Part shown: in pieces, positions 29,263 to 39,604 of the stretch | Layout: the number at the start of each line of letters is the position of its first letter | Numbering within the stretch: the first letter of the stretch is position 1 | Origin: Ideonella dechloratans | GTDB taxonomy: Bacteria; Pseudomonadota; Gammaproteobacteria; Burkholderiales; Burkholderiaceae_C | Length of the DNA: 64,000 nt | Assembly (NCBI RefSeq): GCF_021049305.1 | Contig: NZ_CP088081.1 | Coordinates: 2,170,001-2,234,000, forward strand | Direction: 5' to 3' | The notes under the pieces: model-generated | What the model saw: the letters and a program-made list of their open reading frames with translations, nothing else | Database searches by the model: none | Told to the model about the DNA's origin: nothing | Translations under genes and position numbers: made by a program

Positions 29263-29575
29263 CCGGGACCTCTGCGACGCGACGACGTCGCAGGTAGCGC
29301 CAGATGAAGCCAGGCACCGCCAAGGTCAGGAACAGGCAGCCCATGGCCGCAAAGAACTCCCAGCCCTGCGGCGAACGCTGACCCAACTGGCTCTCCAGCG
29401 CAAAGCCGGCGCCCAGCACGGCCAGCCACAGCAGCACCAGCTCCAGCAGGCGCCAGCCAAAAGCCTTGTCCTGCTGACGGGGGCCGACCAGCAGCACTCT
29501 CTGAGACAGAAAAGGCAGGTTGGCCCCCAGCAGCGCAGCCACCAGCACCAACCACACCGCGATGTCCTGCGTCAT
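29252..29575 (-). CDS. DUF2818 family membrane protein
   Basis: Small inner-membrane protein of 107 residues with three hydrophobic segments: VWLVLVAALLGANLPFLSQR, LLELVLLWLAVLGAGFAL and FFAAMGCLFLTLAVPGFIW, followed by a basic cytoplasmic tail RRYLRRRRV-like. It matches DUF2818, found almost only in betaproteobacteria, and sits directly after nuoN (28-base gap), its usual place. It may be an accessory or assembly protein of complex I, but no function is demonstrated that I can name. Confidence 0.88.
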   Translation of the reverse strand: MTQDIAVWLVLVAALLGANLPFLSQRVLLVGPRQQDKAFGWRLLELVLLWLAVLGAGFALESQLGQRSPQGWEFFAAMGCLFLTLAVPGFIWRYLRRRRVAEVPDAG

Positions 29576-29603
29576 CGAGAAGCCCCCTCTGCCCCGCCTG
29601 GCC

Positions 29604-31121
29604 TCAACCCGCCAGCGCAGCGACGATGACGTCGCGGCACAGGGCCATCAGGCCGTCGGGCAGCAGGCCCAGCGCCAGGGCGGCAAAGCCATTGACCGCC
29701 AGCACCACGCCGACGCCGGTGTAGCTGGCTCCCGAGAAGGCCTGGCTTTCACGCGGCTCGTCGAAGTACATGACCTTGACGACACGCAGGTAGTAGAAGG
29801 CGCCGATCAGGGACAGCAGCACGGCCGCGATGGCCAGGGTCAGGTAGGTCGAATCCCCCGTGCTCACCAGTGCCTGGATGATGGCGAACTTGGCGTAGAA
29901 GCCCACCATCGGCGGCACGCCGGCCAGCGAGAACATGAACACGGTCATCACGCCGGCCAGCCAGGGGCTGCGCTTGGCCAGACCGGCCAGATCGGCGATC
30001 TCCTCGCTCTCGAAACCCTGGCGGCTGATGTACATGATCAGACCGAAGGTGCCCAGCGTGGTCAGCACGTAGGTGACCAGGTAGAACAGGGCCGAGCTGT
30101 AGCCGTTGGCGGCCAGCTGGGTGGAGCCGGCCACCACGGTGGGGGTCAGGCCCAGCAGCATGAAGCCCAGCTGCGCGATGGCCGAGTAGCCCAGCATGCG
30201 CTTGAGGTTGGTCTGCGCGATGGCGGCCACGTTGCCGATGACCAGCGACAGCACCGCCAGAACGATCAGCATCTGCTGCCAATCGTGCGCCACGCCGCTC
30301 AGCCCCTCCACCAGCAGGCGGATGGTGATGGCGAAGGCAGCCAGCTTGGGCGCACCGCCGACCATCAGCGTCATCGAGGTCGGTGCGCCCTGGTAGACGT
30401 CAGGCACCCACATGTGGAACGGCACCAGACCCAGCTTGAAGGCCAGGCCGGCCACGATGAACACCAGGCCGAAGCTCAGCACGGTGGCGTTGACCTGACC
30501 GGTGGCGATGGCGTCGAACACCTCGGGGATGTCCAGCGAGCCGGTGGCGCCGTACAGCATGGACATGCCATAGAGCAGGAAGCCGCTGGCCAGCGCGCCC
30601 AGCACGAAGTACTTCATCGCTGCTTCGGTGGACACCGCATGGTCGCGGCGCAGTGCGATCAGCGCGTACAGCGACAGGCTCATCAGTTCCAGGCCCACAT
30701 AGATGACCAGGAAGTTGTTGGCCGAGATCATCACCGAGATGCCGAGCACGACGAACATCGCCAGGGTGAAGAACTCACCCTTGAGCAGCTCGCGGCTGCC
30801 AATGTAGGGACGCGCATAGGCGATGGTGATCATCATCGCGATCGCGGCGGTCAGGGCCAGCAGGTGGCCCATGGGGTCGGAAACGACCAACCCCTGCATC
30901 GCATAGACGGACGCCTTGGCGCCTTCCGCGCCCAGCCCGGTTTGCAAGGCCAGGCCATGCAGCAGGGCCACGCCGGCCAGTGCGGCCTGGGTCATCCAGA
31001 AAGTCAGGCAGCGCGTGGGCTGGGTGACGTACAGGTCCACCAGGGCCACCACGCAGGCTGCCACCAGCAGCAGGATTTCAGGGTAGACAACGAGCCAGTT
31101 CATTTGAGTCATGGTGTGCAT
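29604..31121 (-). CDS. nuoN: NADH-quinone oxidoreductase subunit N
   Basis: Proton-pumping membrane subunit of complex I, antiporter-like, 505 residues with about 14 helices. Family landmarks are the key lysine segments in the middle (FGLVFIVAGLAFKLGLVPFH, YFVLGALASGFLLYG) and SLAGVPPMVGFYAKF. It is last of the 14 nuo genes, 10 bases after nuoM. Three ATGs lie close together at 31121, 31112 and 31103; none has a strong ribosome site, so the exact N-terminus is uncertain. Confidence 0.97.
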   Translation of the reverse strand: MHTMTQMNWLVVYPEILLLVAACVVALVDLYVTQPTRCLTFWMTQAALAGVALLHGLALQTGLGAEGAKASVYAMQGLVVSDPMGHLLALTAAIAMMITIAYARPYIGSRELLKGEFFTLAMFVVLGISVMISANNFLVIYVGLELMSLSLYALIALRRDHAVSTEAAMKYFVLGALASGFLLYGMSMLYGATGSLDIPEVFDAIATGQVNATVLSFGLVFIVAGLAFKLGLVPFHMWVPDVYQGAPTSMTLMVGGAPKLAAFAITIRLLVEGLSGVAHDWQQMLIVLAVLSLVIGNVAAIAQTNLKRMLGYSAIAQLGFMLLGLTPTVVAGSTQLAANGYSSALFYLVTYVLTTLGTFGLIMYISRQGFESEEIADLAGLAKRSPWLAGVMTVFMFSLAGVPPMVGFYAKFAIIQALVSTGDSTYLTLAIAAVLLSLIGAFYYLRVVKVMYFDEPRESQAFSGASYTGVGVVLAVNGFAALALGLLPDGLMALCRDVIVAALAG

Positions 31122-31131
31122 CCCGGCTGTG

Positions 31132-32607
31132 TCAGTTGATCTTGGACACGGCCACGTGCTTGAGCAGCTCGGTCACCGAGGCATGCATCACATCCGTGAA
31201 GGGCTTGGGGTACAGGCCCATGGCCAGCACCGCAATGGCCAGCACGGCCAGCATGCCGAATTCGCGGGCGTTGATGTCGGTCAGCTCGCGCACATGGTCA
31301 TTGGTGACGTCACCGAAATAGACGCGCTTGTACATCCAGAGGCTGTAGGCCGCGCCGAAGATCACGGCGGTGGCGGCCAGCAGACCGATCCAGAAGTTGT
31401 AGCCCACGGAGCCCAGGATCACCATCCACTCGCCGATGAAGCCGGCGGTGCCCGGCAGGCCGCAGTTGGCCATCGAGAACAGCAGCGCGAAGGCGGCGAA
31501 CTTGGGCATGGTGTTGACCACGCCGCCGTAGGCCGAGATCTCACGCGAGTGGACGCGGTCGTACAGCACGCCGATGGACAGGAACATCGCGCCCGAGACG
31601 AAGCCGTGCGAGATCATCTGCACGATGCCGCCGGACATGCCCAGTTCGTTGAAGATGAAGAAGCCCAGGGTGACGAAGCCCATGTGCGCGATGGACGAGT
31701 AGGCCACCAGCTTCTTCATGTCCTGCTGCACCATGGCCACCAGGCCGATGTAGACCACGGCGATCAGGGACAGCGCGATGATGAACCAGGCGTAGTGATG
31801 GGCGGCGTCCGGTGCGATCGGCAGCGAGAAGCGCAGGAAACCATAGGCACCGAGCTTCAGCATGATCGCGGCCAGCACGACGGAACCACCGGTCGGTGCT
31901 TCCACGTGGGCATCCGGCAGCCAGGTGTGCACCGGCCACATCGGCACCTTCACCGCGAAGGCCGCGAAGAAGGCAAAGAACAGCAGCGCCTGCGCGTCCA
32001 TGGGCAGCGGCAGCTTGTGCCAGTCCAGGATCTCGAAGCTGCCACCCGACTTGATGTACAGGTAGGTCAGGGCCACCAGCATCAGCAGCGAACCCAGCAG
32101 CGTGTAGAGGAAGAACTTGAACGCCGCGTAGACGCGCCGCGGTCCGCCCCAGATGCCGATCACGATGTACATCGGGATCAGGGTGGCCTCGAAGAACACG
32201 TAGAACAGCAGACCGTCCAGCGCCGAGAAGACGCCGATCATCAGACCCGACAGGATCAGGAATGCACCCAGATACTGGTGCGCGCGTTCCTGGATCACCT
32301 CCCAGGCCGCCACCACCACGATCACCGTGATGAAGGCGGTCAGCAGCACGAACCAGACGGAGATGCCGTCCACGCCCAGGTGGTAGCGCACGTTGAAGCG
32401 CTCGATCCAGCTCAGGTTCTCGACGAACTGCATCGCCGCAGTGCTGGTGTCGAAGCCGGTGATCAGCGGCAAGGTGACGAGGAAGCTGAGCACGGAACCG
32501 ACCAGCGCGGTCCAGCGGGCAGCGCCCGGGTTTTCATTCCGTCCCAAAGCCAGCAGGACGACGCCAAAGGCGATCGGCAGCCAGATGGCAACACTCAAAA
32601 GACCCAT
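31132..32607 (-). CDS. nuoM: NADH-quinone oxidoreductase subunit M
   Basis: Antiporter-like proton-pumping membrane subunit of complex I, 491 residues. It starts MGLLSVAIWLPIAFGVVLLA and contains the conserved YHLGVDGISVWFVLLT, the proton-channel Lys/Glu helices (YIVIGIWGGPRRVYAAFKFF, PVHTWLPDAHVEAPTGGSV) and LVAYSSIAHMGFV. Length is normal. The gap to nuoL is 19 bases and to nuoN 10 bases, so it is in the middle of one transcript. Confidence 0.98.
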   Translation of the reverse strand: MGLLSVAIWLPIAFGVVLLALGRNENPGAARWTALVGSVLSFLVTLPLITGFDTSTAAMQFVENLSWIERFNVRYHLGVDGISVWFVLLTAFITVIVVVAAWEVIQERAHQYLGAFLILSGLMIGVFSALDGLLFYVFFEATLIPMYIVIGIWGGPRRVYAAFKFFLYTLLGSLLMLVALTYLYIKSGGSFEILDWHKLPLPMDAQALLFFAFFAAFAVKVPMWPVHTWLPDAHVEAPTGGSVVLAAIMLKLGAYGFLRFSLPIAPDAAHHYAWFIIALSLIAVVYIGLVAMVQQDMKKLVAYSSIAHMGFVTLGFFIFNELGMSGGIVQMISHGFVSGAMFLSIGVLYDRVHSREISAYGGVVNTMPKFAAFALLFSMANCGLPGTAGFIGEWMVILGSVGYNFWIGLLAATAVIFGAAYSLWMYKRVYFGDVTNDHVRELTDINAREFGMLAVLAIAVLAMGLYPKPFTDVMHASVTELLKHVAVSKIN

Positions 32608-32626
32608 TGTTGTTCTCCGCCTTCTC

Positions 32627-34648
32627 TCAACGGCCCAGCAGGGTCGTCAGATGGGGCCACAGCTGCCACGTCATCAGACCAAACACACCCAGCACCATCA
32701 CCAGCGCGTACCAGGACAGGAAACCGGTTTGCACGACCCGCAGCGCACCGGCACACCAGCCGACCACGCGGGCCGAGCCATTCACCAGAAGACCGTCGAT
32801 CAGACCGACATCACCACCCTTCCACAGGCCACGGCCGATCAGGCGCGCGCCGGCGGCGATGATGTTCTCGTTGATCCAGTCCATGTAGTACTTGTTCTCC
32901 AGCACGCGCACCACCGGGGCCAGCACCCGGGCCAGTGTGGCCGGGATGGACGGCGCCACCATGTAGAACACATAGGCGGTGACCACGCCAGCCAGGGCCA
33001 GCAGGAACGGCAGCGAGGTGAAGGCGTGCAGGCCCATGGCCAGCGGGCCGTGGAACTCATGCGCCAACTCCTCCATCGCGGGATGGGCTTCGTTGTTCAC
33101 GAAGATCACGCCCTTGAAGAAGTCGCCGTACAGCATCGGCTCGATGGCGAAGTAGCCGATGATCACCGACGGGATGGCCAGCAGCACCAGGGGCAGCGTC
33201 ACGACCCAGGGCGATTCGTGCGGGGTGTGCGCGTGGCCGTGGTCGTCGTGGTGATCATGCTCGCCCGGGAAGGGCTTGTGGTGGAAGTGCTCCTTGCCAT
33301 GGAAGACCAGGAAGTACATCCGGAAGGAGTAGAACGCGGTCACGAACACGCCCGCCACCACAGCGAACTGCGCGAAACCGGCCGCGGGCAGATGACTGGC
33401 GGCCACGGCCTCGATGATCGAGTCCTTCGAATAGAAGCCCGAGAAGAACGGCGTGCCGATCAGGGCCAGGGAGCCGATCAGCGAGGTGATCCAGGTGATG
33501 GGCATGTACTTGCGCAGACCGCCCATGTTGCGCATGTCCTGGTCGTGGTGCATGCCGATGATGACCGAGCCCGCACCGAGGAACAGCAGCGCCTTGAAGA
33601 AGGCGTGGGTCATCAGGTGGAACACGGCCACGTTGTAGGCCGACACGCCCAGGGCCACGGTCATGTAACCCAGCTGCGACAGCGTGGAATAGGCCACCAC
33701 GCGCTTGATGTCGTTCTGGATGATGCCCAGGAAGCCCATGAACAGGGCCGTGATCGAACCGATCACCAGCACGAAGTTCAACGCGGCGTCCGACAGCTCG
33801 AACAGCGGCGACATGCGGGTCACCATGAAGATGCCGGCCGTCACCATGGTGGCGGCGTGGATCAGCGCCGAGATCGGGGTCGGGCCTTCCATCGAATCCG
33901 GCAGCCAGATGTGCAGCGGGAACTGCGCCGACTTGCCCATCGCGCCGATGAACAGGCAGATGCAGGCCACGGTCAGCAGGCCCCAGTCCTGCCCCGGGAA
34001 GGTCAGCTTGGACAGCTCTTCCGACTTGGCGAACACCTCGGTGTAGTTCAGCGAGCCGGCATAGGCCAGCAGCAGGCCGATGCCCAGGATGAAGCCGAAG
34101 TCACCCACCCGGTTGACCAGGAAGGCCTTCAGGTTGGCGAAGATGGCCGTCGGCTTCTTGTACCAGAAGCCGATCAGCAGGTACGACACCAGGCCCACCG
34201 CTTCCCAGCCGAAGAACAACTGCAGGAAGTTGTTGCTCATGACCAGCATGAGCATCGAGAAGGTGAACAGCGAAATGTACGAGAAGAAGCGCTGGTAGCC
34301 CGGGTCCTCTTCCATGTAGCCGATGGTGTAGATGTGCACCATCAGCGACACGAAGGTCACCACGCACATCATCATCGCGGTCAGGCCGTCGATCAGGAAG
34401 CCGACCTCCATCTTCAGGCTGCCGACGGTCATCCATTCATAGACCGTGGCGTTGTAGTGCGCGCCGTCCACCGCCACGGCCTTGAGAACCATGGCCGAGC
34501 AGATGAAGGCGATCAGCACGCCGATGATGGTCACCAGGTGGGCGCCGCGCCGACCGATGGTCTTGCCGAACAGACCTGCCAGGATGGAGCCGGCCAGCGG
34601 CGCCAGGGGCACGGTCAGAAGCAGGTTCTGGGAAAGTTGTGCAGACAT
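32627..34648 (-). CDS. nuoL: NADH-quinone oxidoreductase subunit L
   Basis: Largest membrane subunit of complex I, 673 residues, carrying the distal proton channel and the long lateral helix that ties NuoL, M and N together. Recognisable segments are FGWEAVGLVSYLLIGFWY, SAQFPLHIWLPDSMEGPTP, SALIHAATMVTAGIF and RVVAYSTLSQLGYM. A His/Asp-rich loop (HDHHDDHGHAHTPHE, near residue 475) lies between late helices and is a feature of betaproteobacterial NuoL. The C-terminal helices reach GLMTWQLWPHL. Confidence 0.98.
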   Translation of the reverse strand: MSAQLSQNLLLTVPLAPLAGSILAGLFGKTIGRRGAHLVTIIGVLIAFICSAMVLKAVAVDGAHYNATVYEWMTVGSLKMEVGFLIDGLTAMMMCVVTFVSLMVHIYTIGYMEEDPGYQRFFSYISLFTFSMLMLVMSNNFLQLFFGWEAVGLVSYLLIGFWYKKPTAIFANLKAFLVNRVGDFGFILGIGLLLAYAGSLNYTEVFAKSEELSKLTFPGQDWGLLTVACICLFIGAMGKSAQFPLHIWLPDSMEGPTPISALIHAATMVTAGIFMVTRMSPLFELSDAALNFVLVIGSITALFMGFLGIIQNDIKRVVAYSTLSQLGYMTVALGVSAYNVAVFHLMTHAFFKALLFLGAGSVIIGMHHDQDMRNMGGLRKYMPITWITSLIGSLALIGTPFFSGFYSKDSIIEAVAASHLPAAGFAQFAVVAGVFVTAFYSFRMYFLVFHGKEHFHHKPFPGEHDHHDDHGHAHTPHESPWVVTLPLVLLAIPSVIIGYFAIEPMLYGDFFKGVIFVNNEAHPAMEELAHEFHGPLAMGLHAFTSLPFLLALAGVVTAYVFYMVAPSIPATLARVLAPVVRVLENKYYMDWINENIIAAGARLIGRGLWKGGDVGLIDGLLVNGSARVVGWCAGALRVVQTGFLSWYALVMVLGVFGLMTWQLWPHLTTLLGR

Positions 34649-34668
34649 GTTCTTCGGGGCTCCGTGCG

Positions 34669-34983
34669 TCAGCCCTTGAGCGAGTCGAGCTCGTCCACGG
34701 CAATCGTCGAGCGGTTGCGGAACAGCACGACCAGGATGGCCAGACCGATGGCCGACTCGGCGGCCGCCACGGTGAGGATGAAGAACACGAACACCTGCCC
34801 GGCCATGTCACCCAGGTAGTGGGAGAAGGCCACGAAGTTCATGTTCACCGCCAGCAGCATCAGCTCGATCGACATCAGCAGCACGATCAGGTTGCGGCGG
34901 TTCAGGAAGATGCCGACCACCGACAGCGCGAACAGGAAGCCGCCCAGCGTCAGGAAATGGTAGAGGGTGATGCCGTGGCTCAT
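34669..34983 (-). CDS. nuoK: NADH-quinone oxidoreductase subunit K
   Basis: Small membrane subunit of complex I, 104 residues and three helices, corresponding to mitochondrial ND4L. The conserved glutamates that relay protons are in the [16 protein letters not shown] helix and the [11 protein letters not shown] helix. It overlaps the end of nuoJ by 4 bases (ATGA), giving translational coupling. Confidence 0.97.
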   Translation of the reverse strand: MSHGITLYHFLTLGGFLFALSVVGIFLNRRNLIVLLMSIELMLLAVNMNFVAFSHYLGDMAGQVFVFFILTVAAAESAIGLAILVVLFRNRSTIAVDELDSLKG

Positions 34984-35618
34984 GCCTGGCCTCCTTCGGC
35001 GTCCTTGGGGGCGGACGGTTGTTCCACGGTCGCTGCCATCTTGACCAGGCGCAGGCGATCCGAAGCCTTGACGCGAACCTGCTCGGCCGGGTTCTGGTAG
35101 CGGCTGTCCTTGCGGTGACGCAGGGTCAGGGCAATGGCGGCGATCATGCCGACCAGCAGCAGCACCGCGGCGACCTGCAGCGGGTACAGGTACTGGGTGT
35201 AGATCTCGACGCCCAGGGCACGGGTGTTGCCCAGCTTGAGCACCGCCGGATCGAAGGCCTTGGCCACCGGCAGGTTGAAACCGGCCTTCATCACGATGGC
35301 CATCTCGATGGCGATCGCCGCACCGACCAGGGCCGCCAGCGGGAAGTGGTTCCAGAAGCCCTGGCGCAGGCTGTCGGTGTTGATGTCGAGCATCATCACC
35401 ACGAACAGGAACAGCACCATCACGGCGCCGACGTAGACCAGGGCCAGCGTGATGGCCAGGAACTCGGCCTGCAGCAGCATCCAGATGCAGGATGCGTTGA
35501 AGAAGGCCAGCACCAGGAACAGGGCCGCGTGCACGGTGTTGCGGGCCGTGATCACACGGAAGCCCGCAAACAGCAACACGGCCGAGAAGATGTAGAACAG
35601 AACGGAGGTGGGATTCAT
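34980..35618 (-). CDS. nuoJ: NADH-quinone oxidoreductase subunit J
   Basis: Membrane subunit of complex I (ND6 equivalent), 212 residues with five helices. The start [20 protein letters not shown] and the following [19 protein letters not shown] and [19 protein letters not shown] are standard. A charged C-terminal extension ([20 protein letters not shown]) is longer than in E. coli, as in other betaproteobacteria. The ATG at 35618 is chosen because an upstream in-frame ATG adds only non-conserved residues. Confidence 0.97.
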   Translation of the reverse strand: MNPTSVLFYIFSAVLLFAGFRVITARNTVHAALFLVLAFFNASCIWMLLQAEFLAITLALVYVGAVMVLFLFVVMMLDINTDSLRQGFWNHFPLAALVGAAIAIEMAIVMKAGFNLPVAKAFDPAVLKLGNTRALGVEIYTQYLYPLQVAAVLLLVGMIAAIALTLRHRKDSRYQNPAEQVRVKASDRLRLVKMAATVEQPSAPKDAEGGQA

Positions 35619-35675
35619 GTTGTGTGCGCCCGTGAGGTGCGCCGTCCGGGGATGGCGGCTGGCCATCCCGACCGG

Positions 35676-36173
35676 TCAGCGGTACTTGGCGTCGGCCTCC
35701 TTGTTGGCGGCAATCTGCTTCTCATAGCGGTCACCCACCGCCAGCAACATGTCCTTGGTGTAGTACAGGTCGCCGCGCTTTTCGCCGTGGTATTCGAAGA
35801 TGTGCGTCTCGACGATGGAGTCCACCGGGCAGCTCTCTTCGCAGAAGCCGCAGAAGATGCACTTGGTCAGATCGATGTCGTAGCGCGTGGTGCGGCGCGA
35901 ACCGTCGGCACGCACGTCGGACTCGATGGTGATGGCCATGGCCGGGCAGACCGCCTCACACAACTTGCAGGCGATGCAGCGCTCTTCGCCGTTCTCGTAG
36001 CGGCGCAGGGCGTGCAGACCGCGGAAGCGCGGCGACAGCGGCGTCTTCTCTTCCGGGAACTGGACCGTGATGGTCGGCGAGAGGAAATGGCGACCGGTCA
36101 GCGCCAGGCCTTTCCACAGTTCCAGCAGCAGGAAGCTGGAAAAGAAGGTCTTGAGGGATGCGATTGAAGACAT
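35676..36173 (-). CDS. nuoI: NADH-quinone oxidoreductase subunit I
   Basis: Peripheral-arm ferredoxin-like subunit of complex I, 165 residues, holding clusters N6a and N6b. Two complete 4Fe-4S motifs are visible: [16 protein letters not shown] and [16 protein letters not shown]. The N-terminal amphipathic helix ([20 protein letters not shown]) anchors it to the membrane arm. The ATG at 36173 is standard. It follows nuoH by 20 bases. Confidence 0.98.
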   Translation of the reverse strand: MSSIASLKTFFSSFLLLELWKGLALTGRHFLSPTITVQFPEEKTPLSPRFRGLHALRRYENGEERCIACKLCEAVCPAMAITIESDVRADGSRRTTRYDIDLTKCIFCGFCEESCPVDSIVETHIFEYHGEKRGDLYYTKDMLLAVGDRYEKQIAANKEADAKYR

Positions 36174-36193
36174 GGGTTGCTCTTTCTCGCGCC

Positions 36194-37255
36194 TTACTGC
36201 CAGATGTTGAAGGGCGACTGGATCCACAGACCCACCACGACCAGCCACACCAGGGTGATCGGGATGAAGATCTTCCAGCCCAGACGCATGATCTGGTCAT
36301 AGCGGTAGCGCGGGAAGGAGGCGCGCACCCACAGGAACATCGTGACGACGACGAAAACCTTGATCGCCAGCCAGATCCAGCCCGGGATGAAATCCAGGAA
36401 GGCGACGGGGCTCAGCCAGCCGCCCAGGAAGAGCAGCACGGTCAGCATCGACACCAGGATCATGTTGGCGTACTCGGCCAGGAAGAACATGGCGAAGGAC
36501 ATGCCCGAGTACTCGATCATGTGCCCTGCCACGATTTCCGACTCCCCTTCCACCACGTCGAAGGGGTGGCGGTTGGTCTCGGCCAGACCCGAGATGAAAT
36601 ACACCATGAACACCGGCAGCAGCGGCAGCCAATTCCAGGACAGGAAGCCCAGGCCCATGCCGGCCATGTGGCCCTTGCCCTGCTGCATCACCACATCGCT
36701 GAGGTTCAAACTGCCGGTGACCATCAGCACGATCACCAAGGCGAAGCCCATGGCGATCTCGTAGCTGACCATCTGGGCCGAAGCGCGCAGCGCGCCCAAG
36801 AAGGCGTACTTCGAGTTGGAGGCCCAGCCGGCGATGATCACGCCGTACACCTCGAGCGAGGTGATGGCCATCAGGAACAGCAGGCCGGCGTTGATGTTGG
36901 CCAGCGCCACATCGGGGCCGAAGGGAATCACCGCCCACGCGGCCAGGGCCGGCATGATGGTCATGATGGGGCCCAGGAAGAACAGGCCCTTGCTGGCTGC
37001 CGTCGGCCGGATGATCTCCTTGAAGATCAGCTTGACCGCGTCGGCGATCGGGGTCAGCAGGCCGAAGGGACCCACGCGGTTGGGGCCCGGACGGATCTGC
37101 GACCAGCCGATGGCCTTGCGCTCCCAGAGGGTCAGGTAAGCCACGCAGCCCAGCAGGGGCAGCATCACCACCACGATCTTGATCAGCGACCACACGACGG
37201 GCCACAACAGGCCGCCCATCAGGGCCAGCCCGGCTTGGTAGATGTTGTCGATCAT
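36194..37255 (-). CDS. nuoH: NADH-quinone oxidoreductase subunit H
   Basis: Membrane subunit of complex I (ND1 equivalent) that shapes the quinone-binding cavity, 353 residues. Conserved landmarks: [20 protein letters not shown] near residue 50, [39 protein letters not shown], and the late [20 protein letters not shown]. The length is normal for proteobacteria. The gap to nuoG is 20 bases. Confidence 0.98.
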   Translation of the reverse strand: MIDNIYQAGLALMGGLLWPVVWSLIKIVVVMLPLLGCVAYLTLWERKAIGWSQIRPGPNRVGPFGLLTPIADAVKLIFKEIIRPTAASKGLFFLGPIMTIMPALAAWAVIPFGPDVALANINAGLLFLMAITSLEVYGVIIAGWASNSKYAFLGALRASAQMVSYEIAMGFALVIVLMVTGSLNLSDVVMQQGKGHMAGMGLGFLSWNWLPLLPVFMVYFISGLAETNRHPFDVVEGESEIVAGHMIEYSGMSFAMFFLAEYANMILVSMLTVLLFLGGWLSPVAFLDFIPGWIWLAIKVFVVVTMFLWVRASFPRYRYDQIMRLGWKIFIPITLVWLVVVGLWIQSPFNIWQ

Positions 37256-37275
37256 GTGAGTTCCTACCCCTGGCC

Positions 37276-39588
37276 TCAGGCCGCCTCGACGGTGATGGCG
37301 CCGAACATCGCACCCAGACCCGCGGTATCGGCGTGGCCAGCCGGCACACGCACCACGTTGGCAGCCAGGGAGGCGTCTTCACGGGCGGGCAGCACCACGG
37401 ATGCGGCACCCTGCGACACGCGAACCTTGGCACCCGCGCTCAGGCCCAATTGCTTCCACAGTGCGGTGGGCAGACTGGCCGCCGGCGCCTGGGCGTCGCG
37501 GGTCAGCTGCAACGAGGGCGAACGACGCACCAGACTGTCGGTGCTGTAGATGGGCACATCGGCGATGCGCTGCAGGCCGGCCGACGGGGCCTGCAGGCTC
37601 ACGGTCAGCGCGACGCCATTGTTCAGACGGGCGGGAATGGTCGACACGTCGCCAAGCGCCTCGGCGCGAACTTCCTCGACCGACTCCTGCTCGAAGCCCG
37701 GCAGGCCCAGCAGATTGCCCAGCACGCGCAGCACCTTCCAGGCCGGACGGGTGTCGCCCTTGCCCTGCACCACGCCGTGGAAGGACTGCACGCGCCCCTC
37801 CGCGTTCACGAAGCACCCGGCAGTCTCTGCAAAGGGCGCGATGGGCAGCATCACGTCCGCGTTGGGCACCACCGCGTCCTTGAACGAGGTCAGCGCCACC
37901 ACCAGGCCCGACCCTTCCAGCGCGGCCCGGGCGGCCGCGGCATCGGCCGCGTCCAGCACCGGCTCGGTGTTCAGCAGCAGCAGCGCCTTCATCGGCTGAG
38001 ACAGCATCTGACCCGCGTTCAGGCCGCCTTGCGCCGGCTGCGCCCCGACCAACTGCGCGCCCACCGTGTTGGCGGCCTCGGTCAGATAGCCCACCGCGGC
38101 GCCCGTCTGAGCCCCGATCCAATTGGCCAGAGCCAGCAGCGTGGCTGCCTGCGGGTGTTGTGCCGCGGCATTGCCCAGCAGGATGGCCGAGCTCTGGCCG
38201 GACAGCAGCGCCTGCGCCACGGCCTCGGCTTCGGTCGACACCAGCGCGGTGGCCGGTGCCGCCACACCCTTGGCAGATGCCACGTAGCCAGCCACATTGG
38301 CCAGGGCCTGGGCCCAGTCGGCCGGCGCGGCCGTCACCGTGCCGCTCAGCGGCATGGCCCAATCGTCATGCACGGCATTCAGGCTGAAGACCTGGGCACC
38401 GCGGCGAACGGCCTGGCGGATCCGCTGCGCGAACAGCGGGTGATCCTTGCGCAGGAAGGAACCCACGACGAAAGCGCGGTCCAGGGTGGACAGCGAGGCA
38501 ATCGGCATCCCGAGCCAGCGCACGCCCTGCCCCACCGTGAAATCGGCATGGCGCAGACGGTGGTCGATGTTGTCGCTGCCCAGGCCACGCACGAGCTTGG
38601 CCAGCAGATGCAGTTCTTCCACCGTGCTGTGGGCAGAGCCCAGGGCGCCGATGCCTGCGGCACCGAACTCGGCCTTGACCCGCTTGAGCCCGTCGGCGAC
38701 GTAACCCAGCGCGGTGTTCCAGTCCACCGACATCCACTGGCCACCCTGCTTGATCATCGGGGTGGTCAGACGCTGTTCGCTGTTCAGGGCTTCGTAGCTG
38801 AAACGGTCACGGTCGGCCAGCCAGCACTCGTTCACGTCCTCGTTCTCGAGCGGAACAACGCGCAGAACCTGGTGGTTCTTGACCTGGACGATCAGATTGG
38901 CACCGGTGGAGTCGTGCGGGCTGACGCTCTTGCGACGCGACAGTTCCCAAGTGCGGGCGCTGTAGCGGAAGGGCTTGCTGGTCAGCGCACCGACCGGGCA
39001 CAGGTCGATCATGTTGCCCGACAGCTCGGAGTCCACCGTCTGGCCAACGAAGGTCGTGATCTCGGAGTGCTCGCCACGGTTCTGCATGCCCAGCTCCATC
39101 ACGCCGGCCACTTCCTGGCCAAAGCGCACGCAGCGGGTGCAGTGGATGCAGCGGCTCATCTCTTCCATGGAGATCAGCGGGCCCACGTTCTTGTGGAAGA
39201 CGACGCGCTTCTCTTCTTCGTAGCGCGAGGCACCAGCACCGTAGCCCACCGCCAGATCCTGCAGCTGGCATTCGCCGCCCTGGTCGCAGATCGGGCAGTC
39301 CAGCGGGTGGTTGATCAGCAGGAATTCCATGACGGACTTCTGCGCCACCACGGCCTTCTCGCTCTTGGTGCGCACCACCATGCCCTGGGTGACGGGCGTG
39401 GCGCAGGCCGGCATCGGCTTGGGTGCCTTCTCCACGTCCACCAGGCACATGCGGCAGTTGGCCGCGATGGAGAGCTTCTTGTGATAGCAGAAGTGCGGGA
39501 TGTAGGTGCCAGCCGCATCGGCCGCATGCATCACCATGCTGCCTTCGGGCACCGAAACCTTCTTGCCGTCGAGTTCGATTTCCAACAT
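37276..39588 (-). CDS. nuoG: NADH-quinone oxidoreductase subunit G
   Basis: Largest peripheral subunit of complex I, 770 residues. The N-terminal ferredoxin domain binds a 2Fe-2S cluster (C35-type YHKK..ANCRMC and CATPV). Next come [14 protein letters not shown], the His-ligated 4Fe-4S region, and [14 protein letters not shown] with DLCPVGAL. The large remainder is a molybdopterin-oxidoreductase-like domain without a cofactor role. The C-terminal half is variable and Ala-rich. The last bases overlap no neighbour. Confidence 0.97.
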   Translation of the reverse strand: MLEIELDGKKVSVPEGSMVMHAADAAGTYIPHFCYHKKLSIAANCRMCLVDVEKAPKPMPACATPVTQGMVVRTKSEKAVVAQKSVMEFLLINHPLDCPICDQGGECQLQDLAVGYGAGASRYEEEKRVVFHKNVGPLISMEEMSRCIHCTRCVRFGQEVAGVMELGMQNRGEHSEITTFVGQTVDSELSGNMIDLCPVGALTSKPFRYSARTWELSRRKSVSPHDSTGANLIVQVKNHQVLRVVPLENEDVNECWLADRDRFSYEALNSEQRLTTPMIKQGGQWMSVDWNTALGYVADGLKRVKAEFGAAGIGALGSAHSTVEELHLLAKLVRGLGSDNIDHRLRHADFTVGQGVRWLGMPIASLSTLDRAFVVGSFLRKDHPLFAQRIRQAVRRGAQVFSLNAVHDDWAMPLSGTVTAAPADWAQALANVAGYVASAKGVAAPATALVSTEAEAVAQALLSGQSSAILLGNAAAQHPQAATLLALANWIGAQTGAAVGYLTEAANTVGAQLVGAQPAQGGLNAGQMLSQPMKALLLLNTEPVLDAADAAAARAALEGSGLVVALTSFKDAVVPNADVMLPIAPFAETAGCFVNAEGRVQSFHGVVQGKGDTRPAWKVLRVLGNLLGLPGFEQESVEEVRAEALGDVSTIPARLNNGVALTVSLQAPSAGLQRIADVPIYSTDSLVRRSPSLQLTRDAQAPAASLPTALWKQLGLSAGAKVRVSQGAASVVLPAREDASLAANVVRVPAGHADTAGLGAMFGAITVEAA

Positions 39589-39604
39589 ATCGTGTGTGCC
39601 CCGC

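Noticed and set aside
32393..34819. An 808-residue open frame antisense to nuoL
   Set aside because: His/Asp-rich shadow of a complex I gene; no recognisable motif.
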